Notes: generated from the letters alone by a model not told the origin. A stretch of 52,919 bases of DNA from Oryzicola mucosus (GCF_014534685.1 NZ_JACVVX010000013.1:1-52919), one strand, 5' to 3'. Shown: positions 25,178-33,826, numbered from the stretch's first letter. Numbers and translations are program-made.

Positions 25178-25405
25178 ATGGAAAAGATCAAAGATACGAA
25201 GAGTCTCGGCACGCTGATCCGCCACGAGCGCAAACAGCAAGGTTTAACGCAGGAACAGCTCGCCGGGGTGATTGGCGTTGGGGTACGTTTTCTGCGTGAG
25301 CTCGAGGCCGGAAAAGAGAGCTGCCAGATTGGCCGTGCGATGCAAGTCTTGGCCGGACTAGGCCTTATTGTTTCGGTCGGTCGGCGCCAGAGTTTGCGAT
25401 CATGA
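25178..25405 (+). CDS. hipB: HipB-like antitoxin, XRE-family DNA-binding protein
   Basis: A 75-residue helix-turn-helix protein of the Xre/Cro family, the DNA-binding antitoxin of HipA kinases. The HTH lies at about residues 10-60 (LGTLIRHERKQQGLTQEQLA and the recognition helix GVGVRFLRELEAG). The ATG at 25178 is chosen because GGGGGTG sits just upstream; an earlier ATG at 25166 overlaps that site. Its stop overlaps the hipA start by four bases (ATGA). By family knowledge it binds HipA and represses the operon through the repeats at 25061-25176. Confidence 0.88.
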   Translation: MEKIKDTKSLGTLIRHERKQQGLTQEQLAGVIGVGVRFLRELEAGKESCQIGRAMQVLAGLGLIVSVGRRQSLRS

Positions 25406-26664
25406 CCCGCGTATTGAACGTCTATTTTCGCGAGACCAAGGCCGGCGTACTCGGCCGGCTTGAAGACGGTCTGCTGACTTTTACCTATGATGGCGCGTAT
25501 CTCCTGGACCAACAATCGCGGGCGATATCGTTCTCGATGCCCCTGCAAGAAGAACCCTTTGGTGATCGGGTGGTGCGCCCGTTTTTCTCCGGTCTGTTGC
25601 CGGACGAGGGCGCGCGGCAACGCCTTGCTGGCGCGCTGGGCCTTTCGGCAGGGAACGCTTTTGGACTGCTGGAAGTTATCGGGGGCGAATGCGCAGGTGC
25701 TTTGTCACTCTATCCCACCGGCACGGCGCCCGAACCCTCCGGCCAGTCCCAAGCCGAAATTCTCACTTCGGAACGTCTGGATGAAATTCTCAGCAGGCTG
25801 CGGACTCGGCCTCTGCTTGGCGGAGACGAGGGCATTCGCCTGTCGCTCGCCGGCGCGCAGGATAAACTGGCGGTCATTGTCGATGGAGATTCCATTTCCT
25901 TGGCGAGAGATGGTCGACCAACGACCCATATCTTGAAACCAGTCATCCAGGCGTTGGAAGGCACAGTGGAGAACGAGTATTTTTGTATGCGGCTGGCTGC
26001 CCGTCTCAAGCTGCCGGTACCCCATGTCGAGATACGCCTGGGCGGAGCAACCGCTTTTCTCCTGGTTGAACGTTATGATCGGACGAAGGCGGCAGACGGC
26101 ATCATTGAGCGGCTGCACCAGGAAGACTTCTGCCAGGCCCTTAGCGTGCCGCCGGAGCTGAAGTACGAGGCTGAGGGCGGACCGGGAACAGAACAGTCTC
26201 TCGGGCTGATCGACCAGGCCTGTGCGAGACCTGTCGCGGATCGGTTACAGTTCATTCGAATGCTGATCTTCCATTATCTCGTGGGCAACGCCGATGCCCA
26301 CGGCAAGAACTACGCCCTGCTTTACGGCTCCGATACCCCGGATCTGGCTCCGATCTACGATGTCGTTTGCACGGCCGTTTATCCCCGTTTGTCAAAGAGG
26401 CTCGCCATGAAAATTGGCGGCCGCGATGTGCCCGACACGATCCAGCTGAAGCATTGGGCGACACTTGTGCCGGAAACCAAATCTTCTCAGCGCATCCTTG
26501 TTCGCGACCTTGCCCAAATGGCGGAAAGGATTGTGAGCGAGGCTGATATCCTTCTTGCAGAGTTGGCCGAAGACGGGATCAAGCATCCTATCCTGAGCGC
26601 AATTCGCAAGGTCATCTCAAGCCGGGCTGGTTCGCTGCAGAGGGTCACGGAGCATGTGCCCTAA
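25402..26664 (+). CDS. hipA: HipA-like serine/threonine kinase toxin
   Basis: A 420-residue HipA kinase, the toxin of a type II module. In E. coli HipA halts growth by phosphorylating glutamyl-tRNA synthetase. The N-terminal subdomain (residues 1-110) and kinase core are complete. Visible features are the autophosphorylation-type serine in LSLAGAQDK (Ser148), the ATP-binding lysine in HILKP (Lys179), the catalytic NADAHGKN at 296-303 and the metal-binding Asp320 in PIYD. Length is close to the E. coli protein. It is coupled to hipB by a 4-base overlap. The downstream 258 bases (26665-26922) contain no recognisable gene. Confidence 0.93.
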   Translation: MTRVLNVYFRETKAGVLGRLEDGLLTFTYDGAYLLDQQSRAISFSMPLQEEPFGDRVVRPFFSGLLPDEGARQRLAGALGLSAGNAFGLLEVIGGECAGALSLYPTGTAPEPSGQSQAEILTSERLDEILSRLRTRPLLGGDEGIRLSLAGAQDKLAVIVDGDSISLARDGRPTTHILKPVIQALEGTVENEYFCMRLAARLKLPVPHVEIRLGGATAFLLVERYDRTKAADGIIERLHQEDFCQALSVPPELKYEAEGGPGTEQSLGLIDQACARPVADRLQFIRMLIFHYLVGNADAHGKNYALLYGSDTPDLAPIYDVVCTAVYPRLSKRLAMKIGGRDVPDTIQLKHWATLVPETKSSQRILVRDLAQMAERIVSEADILLAELAEDGIKHPILSAIRKVISSRAGSLQRVTEHVP

Positions 26665-26922
26665 GAAACTAAGTGTCTCGAACATCATCGCTCTGTCCCT
26701 CGAACAACGGGCCGGTGGTTCGTATCCCACCAAGAGAAAAGAGACTGGCGAGCATTTTGCTGGAGAATCTCAGCTCTCAGCTTTAGATTATCATTCGGGG
26801 CAGCGCCACGCTGTTCGCCAGCTCCCAACGATAAGCGCCGGGCTTGGGCGCGCGTCATAAGGTGATGAAGCGAACGCCGGTCGTCCTTCGTCGACCGACA
26901 GCGGGTTCGAGGTTAAATTGCG

Positions 26923-27369
26923 TTAGGCCTTCGCCGCAACCGGAAGCCGGAACGGCGCCCCGAGGCGGTTGAACGCGTTCATCGCAGCGATCGTGATCGT
27001 CAGATCGACGAGATCCTTCGGTTCGAATGCGGTGGCGGCGGCGGCATAGGCCTCGTCGGAGGCATGGGTCTGGCTGACATTCGTGACTTCTTCAGCCCAG
27101 GCCAGCGCTGCTCGTTCCTGCTCGCTGAACAGGTGAGGCACCTCGTCCCAGACCGGAACAAGCGTGATCTTATCGACGGACATCGTCTTGCGCAGATCGC
27201 GACTATGCATGTCGATGCAATGGGCGCAGCCGTTGATCTGCGACACGCGCAGGAAGACGAGATGAATCAGCTCGTCAGGCAGGTTCGTTTTCTTGGTGAC
27301 GTAGTGATGGACGCTGAAGAGCGCCTTTGCGCCGTCGGGGGCGACTTCGGACCAGTTCATGCGGGACAT
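26923..27369 (-). CDS. Carboxymuconolactone decarboxylase/AhpD-like protein
   Basis: A 148-residue all-helical protein of the AhpD/CMD family. The redox motif is Cys48-x-x-Cys51 with His55 in GCAHCIDMHSRD, the arrangement of alkylhydroperoxidase-type members rather than true decarboxylases. AGGAAAA lies before the start. It is the last gene of an Rrf2 - NAD(P)-binding protein - cupin - AhpD-like operon on the minus strand, about 90 bases beyond the cupin. It probably takes part in peroxide or electrophile defence. Confidence 0.9.
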   Translation of the reverse strand: MSRMNWSEVAPDGAKALFSVHHYVTKKTNLPDELIHLVFLRVSQINGCAHCIDMHSRDLRKTMSVDKITLVPVWDEVPHLFSEQERAALAWAEEVTNVSQTHASDEAYAAAATAFEPKDLVDLTITIAAMNAFNRLGAPFRLPVAAKA

Positions 27370-27462
27370 ATTGTTTTCCTTTCTCGTGACACGGTTCTCC
27401 GTTCGCCGGAGATACCGTCGTTGCTTGTGCGGTAGTTGAGGTGGTAGGTCTGGTAGGTGCCG

Positions 27463-27899
27463 CTACGGCTTGCGCTGCGTCGTCAGGGCGGTGTCATCGG
27501 TGTCGACGACGAAGACGGCGAGGAGCTTCGCGGGCTCGGTCTTGCTGGCGTTGGCGCTGACGTCATGGCGGTCGCCCGGCATCTCGGTGAAGTTCTGACC
27601 GGCGATGAGGTCTTCGTGTCGCCACCGTTCACGGCGCTTAGGATCGCGCCTTCGAGAACCGTCGCGTAGATCAAGGCGGATTTTGCATGCGTATGAGCGG
27701 AACTGTAGCCGCCGGGGCCGTACTCGACGAGGACGCCCTTCACGCTCTTGCCGGGAACGTCCGAGAGGGGATGCTCGTAAACCTGCGTCACCTTCGCGTC
27801 CTTCGTGTCGCACGCCAGTCCAGGCTTGGCGACGTCATGAGCGGACGCTGTGGCCAGAGAGACCGCAAGTGCTGTAGCGGCATAGAGTATGGTCTTCAT
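27463..27899 (-). pseudogene. Secreted cupin-domain protein with a frameshift
   Basis: The frame starting at 27899 encodes a signal peptide (residues 1-21, ending ATASA) and most of a small cupin with the metal motif SSAHTHAKSA. Near 27615, after NGGDTK, it shifts by one base. The continuation GQNFTEMPGDRHDVSANAS and LLAVFVVDTDD, typical of this cupin family's end, is in the next frame to 27463. One missing base explains both halves. GGAAGGA lies upstream of the start. Either the gene is recently inactivated or the sequence has an error. The unshifted frame would end at about 27483 with a low-complexity tail rich in Pro, Ser and Thr. Confidence 0.75.
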
Positions 27900-27911
27900 A
27901 ATTCTTCCTTC

Positions 27912-28664
27912 CTATGCTCTGAGCCACTCGGCGATCGTGACCGCGCCCTTGATGTAGTCTCCGCCGGGAACCAGTGAGCCGGTGACAACGGGAGCGCCGA
28001 AGTAGTCGACGGCCGCGTCGGCGTTGACCGGACGAGTGTCGCCCTTGGCATCGAGATAGGTCCCGATGAAGGATTCGAACGGTCCCCGTTCAGGCCCGGC
28101 AAGATCGACGGATCCGGCCTTCGGCTCGCCGAGCGCGGCTTCCACCAAAGCAGCGGCGACTTCGTCGGCCGCGATCGGCTGGAAGTCGATATCCGGCACT
28201 TTCACCGCGCCGTCGGCTGAGTAGGTGCCCACCAGCGTCTCGATGAACTCATGAAATTGCGTCGCACGCACGATGGTGTAGGCCTGGCCCGATGCTGCGA
28301 CGGCCTCTTCTTGCGCGATTTTGCCGGCCATGTATGGGTTAGCGGCGAGGTGGTCCGCGTTGACGATCGAGAGGACGACGTGATGGCGCACGCCCGCAGC
28401 CCGTTCGGCGATCGTCAGGTTCCGGCTCGACTTGCCGAAGAAGTCGGTGATGATGGCCTTGTCGAAGGACATCATGTTCGACACGTCGATGACGGCGTCG
28501 GCGCCCGCGAGGACTTCGGCCAGTCCTTCGCCCGTGTAGGCGTTGATGCCGTTGCGGGAGCTTGCCGTGACGGCCTCGTGGCCGGCGTCCTGCAGCAGTT
28601 TAACAGCCTTCGAGCCGATCAGGCCTGTGCCGCCGATGACGACGACCTTCTTCATCTTGGTCAT
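27912..28664 (-). CDS. NmrA-like NAD(P)-binding oxidoreductase
   Basis: A 250-residue atypical short-chain dehydrogenase of the NmrA/NAD(P)H-binding group. The dinucleotide motif GGTGLIG is at residues 11-17, and the family's VVLSIVNADHL and YTIVRATQFHEF stretches follow. The usual Tyr-Lys catalytic pair is not evident, so it may be a sensor or a quinone/flavin-linked reductase like QOR2. AGGAG precedes the start. It is 11 bases downstream of the Rrf2 gene and shares its promoter, implying a role in the same redox response. Confidence 0.9.
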   Translation of the reverse strand: MTKMKKVVVIGGTGLIGSKAVKLLQDAGHEAVTASSRNGINAYTGEGLAEVLAGADAVIDVSNMMSFDKAIITDFFGKSSRNLTIAERAAGVRHHVVLSIVNADHLAANPYMAGKIAQEEAVAASGQAYTIVRATQFHEFIETLVGTYSADGAVKVPDIDFQPIAADEVAAALVEAALGEPKAGSVDLAGPERGPFESFIGTYLDAKGDTRPVNADAAVDYFGAPVVTGSLVPGGDYIKGAVTIAEWLRA

Positions 28665-28675
28665 GGTGCTTTCTC

Positions 28676-29188
28676 CTATGACGAGGCGCGATTGCCCGTC
28701 TTACGTTCGTGGAGTTCGAGGAAGGCGCATCCACGGGCCGCGATACCGCCGTCGTCGTCTGCACCAAGGTTCGCCAATAGGTCCGCGACGGATACCTTGG
28801 CGAGTTCTGCGCGATAGGCCTTCTCGGCCTTCAGCATCGCGGCGTTGATCTGGCAGGGCTTGGTAAAGTAGCGTTGCGGAAGAGGGTTCGGCCCGCGCTG
28901 GCGGATCTCAGCGCAGCGGAAGGCCGGGGCCGGTCCTTCGACCGCGAGGACGATGTCGAGCAGGCTGATGTCCTTCGGCGACTTGGCCAGCCGATATCCA
29001 CCCTTCGGACCCGGCGTCGTTGCGACCATCCCTGCGCCGGACAACGCCTGCAGGTGCTTCAAGAGGTAGCTCGTCGAAACGCCGTGGAGTTCAGCCAGTG
29101 CTGCCGCCGATAGGACGCCGTCGTCGGACAGCCCCGCCAGGAATGCCGTGCAGTGGATGGCCTGCTCTACTCCTTCGCTCAGTTTCAT
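28676..29188 (-). CDS. Rrf2-family transcriptional regulator
   Basis: A 170-residue regulator with an N-terminal winged helix (residues 1-75, VSTSYLLKHLQALS..G, then PGPKGGYRLA) typical of Rrf2 proteins such as IscR and NsrR. There are few cysteines: one in FRCAEI, one in TKPCQI and one in RGCAFL near the end. Their spacing does not match the classical C-x5-C-x5-C iron-sulfur cluster pattern, so a thiol switch is an alternative. TAGGAGA lies before the start. Two nested dyads at 29201-29250 lie directly upstream, suggesting self-regulation. It leads a four-gene redox operon. Confidence 0.9.
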   Translation of the reverse strand: MKLSEGVEQAIHCTAFLAGLSDDGVLSAAALAELHGVSTSYLLKHLQALSGAGMVATTPGPKGGYRLAKSPKDISLLDIVLAVEGPAPAFRCAEIRQRGPNPLPQRYFTKPCQINAAMLKAEKAYRAELAKVSVADLLANLGADDDGGIAARGCAFLELHERKTGNRASS

Positions 29189-29200
29189 GTTGTATCTCCT

Positions 29201-29250
29201 AATCGTGGATAATAAATATCCATGAATAGCATCGCTGTCAATCCACGATT
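29201..29250. promoter_or_regulatory. Nested dyads upstream of the Rrf2 operon
   Basis: TGGATA-ATAAA-TATCCA at 29206-29222 is a perfect 17-base dyad just before the Rrf2 gene. Around it AATCGTGGAT at 29201-29210 and ATCCACGATT at 29241-29250 are exact 10-base inverted repeats. The first lies only a few bases from the ribosome binding site. They are likely Rrf2 operators that shut the promoter when the regulator is bound. Confidence 0.65.
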
Positions 29251-29742
29251 GGAAAGCACGCGTTCAACATGATTTTCGCCAAGGCTTGGAGTTCTGGGAC
29301 TGAATCATCCTGAGGGCACTTTTTCGCTTGACGTCAATAATGGGGAAACTCTTGATCAAGAGAAAGGCTGAGGCATCAGGCGCCTTACCCTGCGCGGCAT
29401 CCAGTCGCCTTCCTGCGCAAAGACCTCTGGAACCCTAAGATCATAACCTGGGCCGAGGCGATCAAAGCGCGCCGGCGTCACGTTTATCATCATACAGCTG
29501 GACGATCTTTCCGCGCTTGCCGACTGAAACGCAGTCACGGAGCCCGAGCAGTCGCGGCGATGAGTTCGCGCATCCTCGGCGGTTGGGTGGGGATACTCGT
29601 GATCGTCACACGCGAATACCGAAAGCGAGGGATAATTACGCTAGGGTCTGCACATCGATACCTTGAAAGTTAAGGCCCGGAACTTTCACTAGTCGTGCCT
29701 TGCCGAAGGGTTGCGGCATGGACTTCTTCTCCGAAGCGGCGC
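29251..29742. other. Gene-free stretch between the Rrf2 operon and deoR
   Basis: About 490 bases without a recognisable gene. A 60-codon minus-strand frame at 29356-29538 has no known similarity and no clear ribosome binding site. Short AT-rich patches near 29330-29360 could be promoter remnants. No terminator hairpin with a T-run was found for the DeoR gene, which ends at 29743. Confidence 0.5.
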
Positions 29743-30504
29743 TCAACCTGCCGCGTGAACTACAGAGATGCCCCGCTCTTTGATGGAACCGATAGCGTCC
29801 GATCTACAGCTTTTCTCGATGATCATCCCGTCTACCTGATCTAGATCGATGACATGATAGGCGGAAACCGCACCAAGCTTCTCGCCTGACCCGAGAACAA
29901 TGGTTTCGGCAGACTGGCGGCTGATCGACCGTTTGATGGCGGCTTCTTCCCGGTCTCCTGTGGTGAGCCCGTGATCAGGATGAATGCCTGTGACGCCGAT
30001 GAAGTAGATGTCGGCTTTGATCTTGGCGATGCCTTCCATTGCGACAGCACCAACAGCCACGTTCGAATGCTTGTAGATGCGTCCGCCGATGAGCTCGACC
30101 TCGACGCTTGGATGGTCGAGAAGCGCGACTGCGACATCTGGGCTGTGCGTGGCGACTGTGGCTCTGAGATCCAACGGAAGCGCACGAGCAACGGCGACTG
30201 CAGTCGTGCCCCCGTCGAGAAAGACGATATGCCCCTTCTTGACCATAGCGGCGGCAGCTTTGGCGATGGCGCTCTTGTCGTTGACAGAAACCTTGCCTCG
30301 CATCGCGAGGTCTGCAAGCGCCTTTGATGCCGGAAGGGCTCCTCCATGAACGCGCTGCAGAAGACCTTCGCCCGCCAGCTCACGGAGATCGCGCCTGATC
30401 GTGTCCTCCGACAGGTTCAGCTTATCGCTGAACTCCTTGGCAATAACGCGGCCCTCCCTTCCGAGCGTGTCGAGGATCAGGGCCTTACGTTCCGTAGTGA
30501 GCAT
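29743..30504 (-). CDS. DeoR-family transcriptional regulator
   Basis: A 253-residue DeoR repressor of sugar or nucleoside metabolism. The N-terminal winged HTH (MLTTERKALILDTLGREGRV, then LNLSEDTIRRDLREL) and the VHGGAL linker are diagnostic. The C-terminal domain has the DGGTT phosphosugar-binding loop (residues 97-101) and the IYFIGVTGI...GLTT segment. The start at 30504 has AGGA upstream; a much longer frame upstream is only the antisense of the Nudix gene. It is divergent from the Nudix-GNAT genes over 84 bases holding a dyad. It may repress those genes and itself. Its effector is probably a sugar phosphate. Confidence 0.92.
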   Translation of the reverse strand: MLTTERKALILDTLGREGRVIAKEFSDKLNLSEDTIRRDLRELAGEGLLQRVHGGALPASKALADLAMRGKVSVNDKSAIAKAAAAMVKKGHIVFLDGGTTAVAVARALPLDLRATVATHSPDVAVALLDHPSVEVELIGGRIYKHSNVAVGAVAMEGIAKIKADIYFIGVTGIHPDHGLTTGDREEAAIKRSISRQSAETIVLGSGEKLGAVSAYHVIDLDQVDGMIIEKSCRSDAIGSIKERGISVVHAAG

Positions 30505-30533
30505 AGTTATGCCTATCCTGTTGATGCTGTACA

Positions 30534-30567
30534 TTGCACGAAATCGATTACCGTGCAACATCGTGCA
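30534..30567. promoter_or_regulatory. deoR / Nudix divergent operator
   Basis: TTGCACG at 30534-30540 and CGTGCAA at 30552-30558 form a perfect 7-base dyad with an 11-base spacer. A third half-site CGTGCA follows at 30562-30567. The sites lie between the divergent starts at 30504 and 30589. The spacing suits a DeoR-type repressor. Confidence 0.65.
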
Positions 30568-30588
30568 TTGATTTGAATGGAGAAACCT

Positions 30589-31173
30589 ATGGCGATTGCT
30601 CACAAAGTGCGGGTCGAAGACGTGACGACCCTTTCGAATGACTGGTACGTTCTGAAGAAGACGACGTTCAGCTATTTGAGGAGCGATGGTAGCTGGCAGA
30701 GGCAGAGCAGGGAGACGTACGACCGCGGAAATGGCGCAACCATCCTGCTCTACGATCCGCATCGTCGGACGGTCCTGCTCACAAGGCAGTTTCGCTACCC
30801 GGCCTTTGTCAACGGCCACGACGACCTGCTGATCGAGACGCCGGCCGGCCTGCTCGATGATGCGAGCCCTGAGGATCGAATTCGGGCGGAAGTGGAGGAG
30901 GAGACGGGGTATCGCGTTACCAATGTCCGGCAGGTGTTCGATGCCTTCATGAGCCCCGGATCCGTCACAGAACGGCTGCACTTCTTCGTCGGATCCTATT
31001 CCTTCGCTGATCAGGTTTCTGAAGGTGGTGGTAACGCCGAGGAGGGGGAAGACATTGAGCGGCTTGAGCCGACAATCGAAGAGGCGCTTGGGATGATCCG
31101 CGATGGCCATATTCGCGACGGCAAAACGATCATGTTGCTGCAGTACGCTGCCCTGCACATCTTCAAAGGGTAG
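30589..31173 (+). CDS. Nudix hydrolase, NudK / ADP-sugar pyrophosphatase type
   Basis: A 194-residue Nudix enzyme that hydrolyses a nucleoside diphosphate linked to another group, most like GDP-mannose or ADP-ribose pyrophosphatases. The Nudix box is the segment from ETPAGLLDD to AEVEEETGY. It keeps the metal-binding EEE-x-G pattern but has alanine where arginine is usual. ATG at 30589 is chosen with GGAG six bases upstream; one four codons earlier overlaps that site. It is followed two bases later by a GNAT acetyltransferase gene and is divergent from deoR. The substrate is probably a sugar nucleotide. Confidence 0.88.
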   Translation: MAIAHKVRVEDVTTLSNDWYVLKKTTFSYLRSDGSWQRQSRETYDRGNGATILLYDPHRRTVLLTRQFRYPAFVNGHDDLLIETPAGLLDDASPEDRIRAEVEEETGYRVTNVRQVFDAFMSPGSVTERLHFFVGSYSFADQVSEGGGNAEEGEDIERLEPTIEEALGMIRDGHIRDGKTIMLLQYAALHIFKG

Positions 31174-31175
31174 CG

Positions 31176-31619
31176 ATGTTCACCTTGAGACCTGCAACGT
31201 GCAAAGACTTGCCGCGCAACTTCGAGATCTGGCGCAGCGCCGTGTTGGCAACGCACGGCTTCCTCTCCAAGAGAGATTTCCATGGGATTAGCGTTATGGT
31301 CGAGAAGTCATACCTACCAGCGGCGGCGCTGGTAGTGGCAGTTGGCGAAGAGGATGTGCCGCAGGGGTTCATGGGCACGACAGGAGACAACGTTGACGCA
31401 TTGTTTGTTCATGCCGAGAGCATAGGGAACGGTGTAGGCCGCCTTCTTCTTGAGGCGTTCTTGTCGGGTCGCGAAGAGGTGACAGTTGATGTGAATGAGC
31501 AAAATAGCTCGGGAAGGTTGTTCTACGAAAAGATGGGCTTTCAAGTGACGGGCAGTTCCGACTTCGACGACGCAGGTCGCCCGTACCCCCTCCTGCATAT
31601 GCGGTGGAGGCGCTCATGA
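31176..31619 (+). CDS. GNAT-family N-acetyltransferase
   Basis: A 147-residue acetyltransferase. The acetyl-CoA loop is SIGNGVGRLLLEAF near residues 82-95, and the C-terminal motif NSSGRLFYEKMGF (110-122) matches RimI/YjaB-type enzymes. It begins two bases after the Nudix stop, so the pair is co-transcribed. The acceptor cannot be inferred. The following 280 bases to 31899 hold no recognisable gene, only a convergent intergenic region with the regulator at 31900. Confidence 0.88.
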   Translation: MFTLRPATCKDLPRNFEIWRSAVLATHGFLSKRDFHGISVMVEKSYLPAAALVVAVGEEDVPQGFMGTTGDNVDALFVHAESIGNGVGRLLLEAFLSGREEVTVDVNEQNSSGRLFYEKMGFQVTGSSDFDDAGRPYPLLHMRWRRS

Positions 31620-31899
31620 CGGATTTCGTACCGCTTGATCCGGGGAGAGACGCAGAAACAGTGCCGCGGGTACGCGGCTTGCGTCTCATGGAGTTTTCCA
31701 GGCTAGTTCGACAACACAACGAGTGCCCATCGACACATTAAGCCTCAAGAGCGGCCAGTTAGCGTCGGCAGGGTTGATCCAACAAGGATAACGCAACTTC
31801 CACTGTTGACTTGAATCTCGGAATGTTCTCCCCGTCACTCTTATGCCCGCCGTCCTAGGGAGCGGGATCACTTCGTTGCATGCGGAACCGTCATCTGTA

Positions 31900-33501
31900 C
31901 TAATCAGATCCTTTCCGAGAGAAGGGCTTTGCAACATCCGTGCCGTGCAATCCGCTCAGGTGAGCGATGATGCCTTCCATAATGTTGGAGCGTGCCTGGG
32001 GCGAGGTCAGGTGGCGCGCCGAGGTCATGTAGGTGTAAGCGATCGCGTTGCGCGCCCCTTCGGGACCTGCGGCTTGCAGCACGTCGATTATCCCCTGAGG
32101 CAGCTTTTGATCTGGCGGCGTAACCAGCACAGCGACCATCGCGCTGAGATCAGGCGGGCTGTGCGGGCTTTCATAGGAAAAGGCCGCCGCAGCCTTCAGT
32201 GCCTTGCGGTCTCCTGCTGCCAGCAGCGCAATGCATTTCAAAACACGTATGTACAAATGCAGCTCGGAATCCGGCGCCGCCAGTTCAATGCCGCGGTCGA
32301 AGAATGCAACTGCGGCGGCGAAGTCGCCGCGCGCCTGACGCAACTGCCCTAGCAACGGCAAAGCGGCGGAGTCCGCGGCACGGGTATATGCCCGGTCCGC
32401 GAGATCCTCGGCAAGCTCGAGGTGGCCTCGATCGACGAAGTACAGCAGCTTGGCAGCCGCCAACATCAACAGTGGATTGGTCTCGATGAATGGCAGGCAA
32501 TCGAGCGCTGTCGCTTCGATCTCGCTCTCGATCTCGTCGCGGTCGCCGGGATCGATGCCGGTGAACGGATTGGTAAGGACGAGACGCGCAAACAGATGCA
32601 GACACCACTGCAGGGCAAGGTCTGCGCTCGTCGGATTTTGCGCCCGCGCTTCGCGCAATTCCTGCCCCTTCTCAAGCCATGTAGGATTGGAAGCCGACAG
32701 CAGGGTCGATGCCTTGCGAAGTCGGATTTCGAGCGGTTGGTCGACCGGCATACCAAGTCCCTCAGAGGCCTCGGCAAGATTGCGCTGCAGCGCCTCGGCT
32801 ATGCCGATCGAGGCGCGTTCCACCTCTGGCATCATTGAGGCGAGGGTGACGCCACTGAGCTCAAGCCGGAAAGCGCGGATGATGCGCCGTGACGGCCCCT
32901 CCCGCAGTGTGGCGGTGCAGTCCAACCGGTCTCCATTGTCCCGAAAGCTTACTTTCAGGTCGTAGCGCACCCCTGGCGGCGGCGAGCCCCCTTCACGCGC
33001 CAAGACTATTACGGACTCATCCACGCCGAGCCGGCTGACGATCATGTCGCGCATCTTCTTGGTCACGGCGTCTACACGCTTGGCAAGACGACCGTCCTGT
33101 GGCTGGACGACAGGTGCTATCGCCAGAAGTCCGCTGATCAGCGCAGGATTGAGATTTCGTGCAATGGCGGGCTGCTTCTTTGCAATCCAGACATAGCCCT
33201 CGCCATATTGCGTGGCGATGTATTTTGGAGCCCTTGCGCTGTCACCTAGTTTGGTACGCAGGCGGTTGACTAGGAAATCGACGTTGCGGTCTGACGCATC
33301 GGTTTGCGTCAGCGCGATCGCGTCCAACAACTGGGCGCGCTGCATCAGCCGGTGCGGGTTTCGGGAAAACGCAAGAAGCAATGCGCGCTCGCTACGCGTG
33401 AACCAAATCTGCTCACCGTTGCGATGAGCAAACAGGCATGTACGGTCCAAGACGATATCACCGAATACCAAACCGTCCGGCTCCAGCATCCCACGTTCCA
33501 T
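31900..33501 (-). CDS. Winged-helix regulator with helical-repeat domain (HilA/CadC-like)
   Basis: A 533-residue regulator. Residues about 10-105 form an OmpR/PhoB-type winged helix (FGDIVLDR..L...R..GEQIWFTRSERALLLAF, ending LGDSARAPKYIATQYGEGYVW). A middle alpha/beta region follows, and the second half is alpha-helical with TPR-like repeats (ALPLLGQLRQARGDFAAAVAFFDRG). No clear membrane segment is present, so it resembles HilA more than CadC. The start at 33501 has AGG six bases upstream; the next ATG, at 33489, is possible. A longer frame upstream is rejected as arginine-rich and non-homologous. A 39-base repeat lies 200 bases upstream and recurs before the autotransporter at 41201. Confidence 0.82.
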   Translation of the reverse strand: MERGMLEPDGLVFGDIVLDRTCLFAHRNGEQIWFTRSERALLLAFSRNPHRLMQRAQLLDAIALTQTDASDRNVDFLVNRLRTKLGDSARAPKYIATQYGEGYVWIAKKQPAIARNLNPALISGLLAIAPVVQPQDGRLAKRVDAVTKKMRDMIVSRLGVDESVIVLAREGGSPPPGVRYDLKVSFRDNGDRLDCTATLREGPSRRIIRAFRLELSGVTLASMMPEVERASIGIAEALQRNLAEASEGLGMPVDQPLEIRLRKASTLLSASNPTWLEKGQELREARAQNPTSADLALQWCLHLFARLVLTNPFTGIDPGDRDEIESEIEATALDCLPFIETNPLLMLAAAKLLYFVDRGHLELAEDLADRAYTRAADSAALPLLGQLRQARGDFAAAVAFFDRGIELAAPDSELHLYIRVLKCIALLAAGDRKALKAAAAFSYESPHSPPDLSAMVAVLVTPPDQKLPQGIIDVLQAAGPEGARNAIAYTYMTSARHLTSPQARSNIMEGIIAHLSGLHGTDVAKPFSRKGSD

Positions 33502-33696
33502 TCGAACCTGCCCCCACTGCCGGTCAAGACGGCAGCAACCGTCCCGATGGCGTCCCAGAATGCCCCAAGCTTGACGCTGGAACGAGAAATACAGCTGACG
33601 CGCGCGAATGCACGGACAGCGGCTGCCACGACGCCGCCCTTTTCGCTCGGTTTTAACCGACCAGTCAGCCACGGACGTCGTCATCAGAATTGTAGT

Positions 33697-33735
33697 CGCT
33701 TTCAAATATTAGGCAAACAATCGCCTGCTATAGGC
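33697..33735 (+). repeat. 39-base repeat, copy A (candidate regulator binding site)
   Basis: This segment matches 40853-40891 at 35 of 39 positions, in the same orientation. It contains the direct half-sites TCAAATA and GCAAACA spaced 11 bases apart, and an imperfect dyad AGGCAA-ACAA-TCGCCT. It lies between the winged-helix regulator (minus) and the truncated exported gene (plus). Direct half-sites about 10-11 bases apart are what OmpR/PhoB-type winged helices usually recognise. Confidence 0.7.
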
Positions 33736-33826
33736 GGATCTCCAATCTGAACAGGCCTAACTTCATATTTCGTGCAGCCAATTCGATGTTTCAACTTTGT
33801 ACTCAGCCTGTTGGTAACCGGAGAAC

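Noticed and set aside
26654-26860. 68-codon frame after hipA as a third gene of the module
   Set aside because: No ribosome binding site beyond the hipA coding end, no similarity to known HipS or other small partners, and an atypical composition.
30505-31158. N-terminal extension of about 218 codons on the DeoR reading frame
   Set aside because: It is antisense to the Nudix gene, lacks any family match, and the DeoR domain starts with its own ATG and ribosome binding site at 30504.
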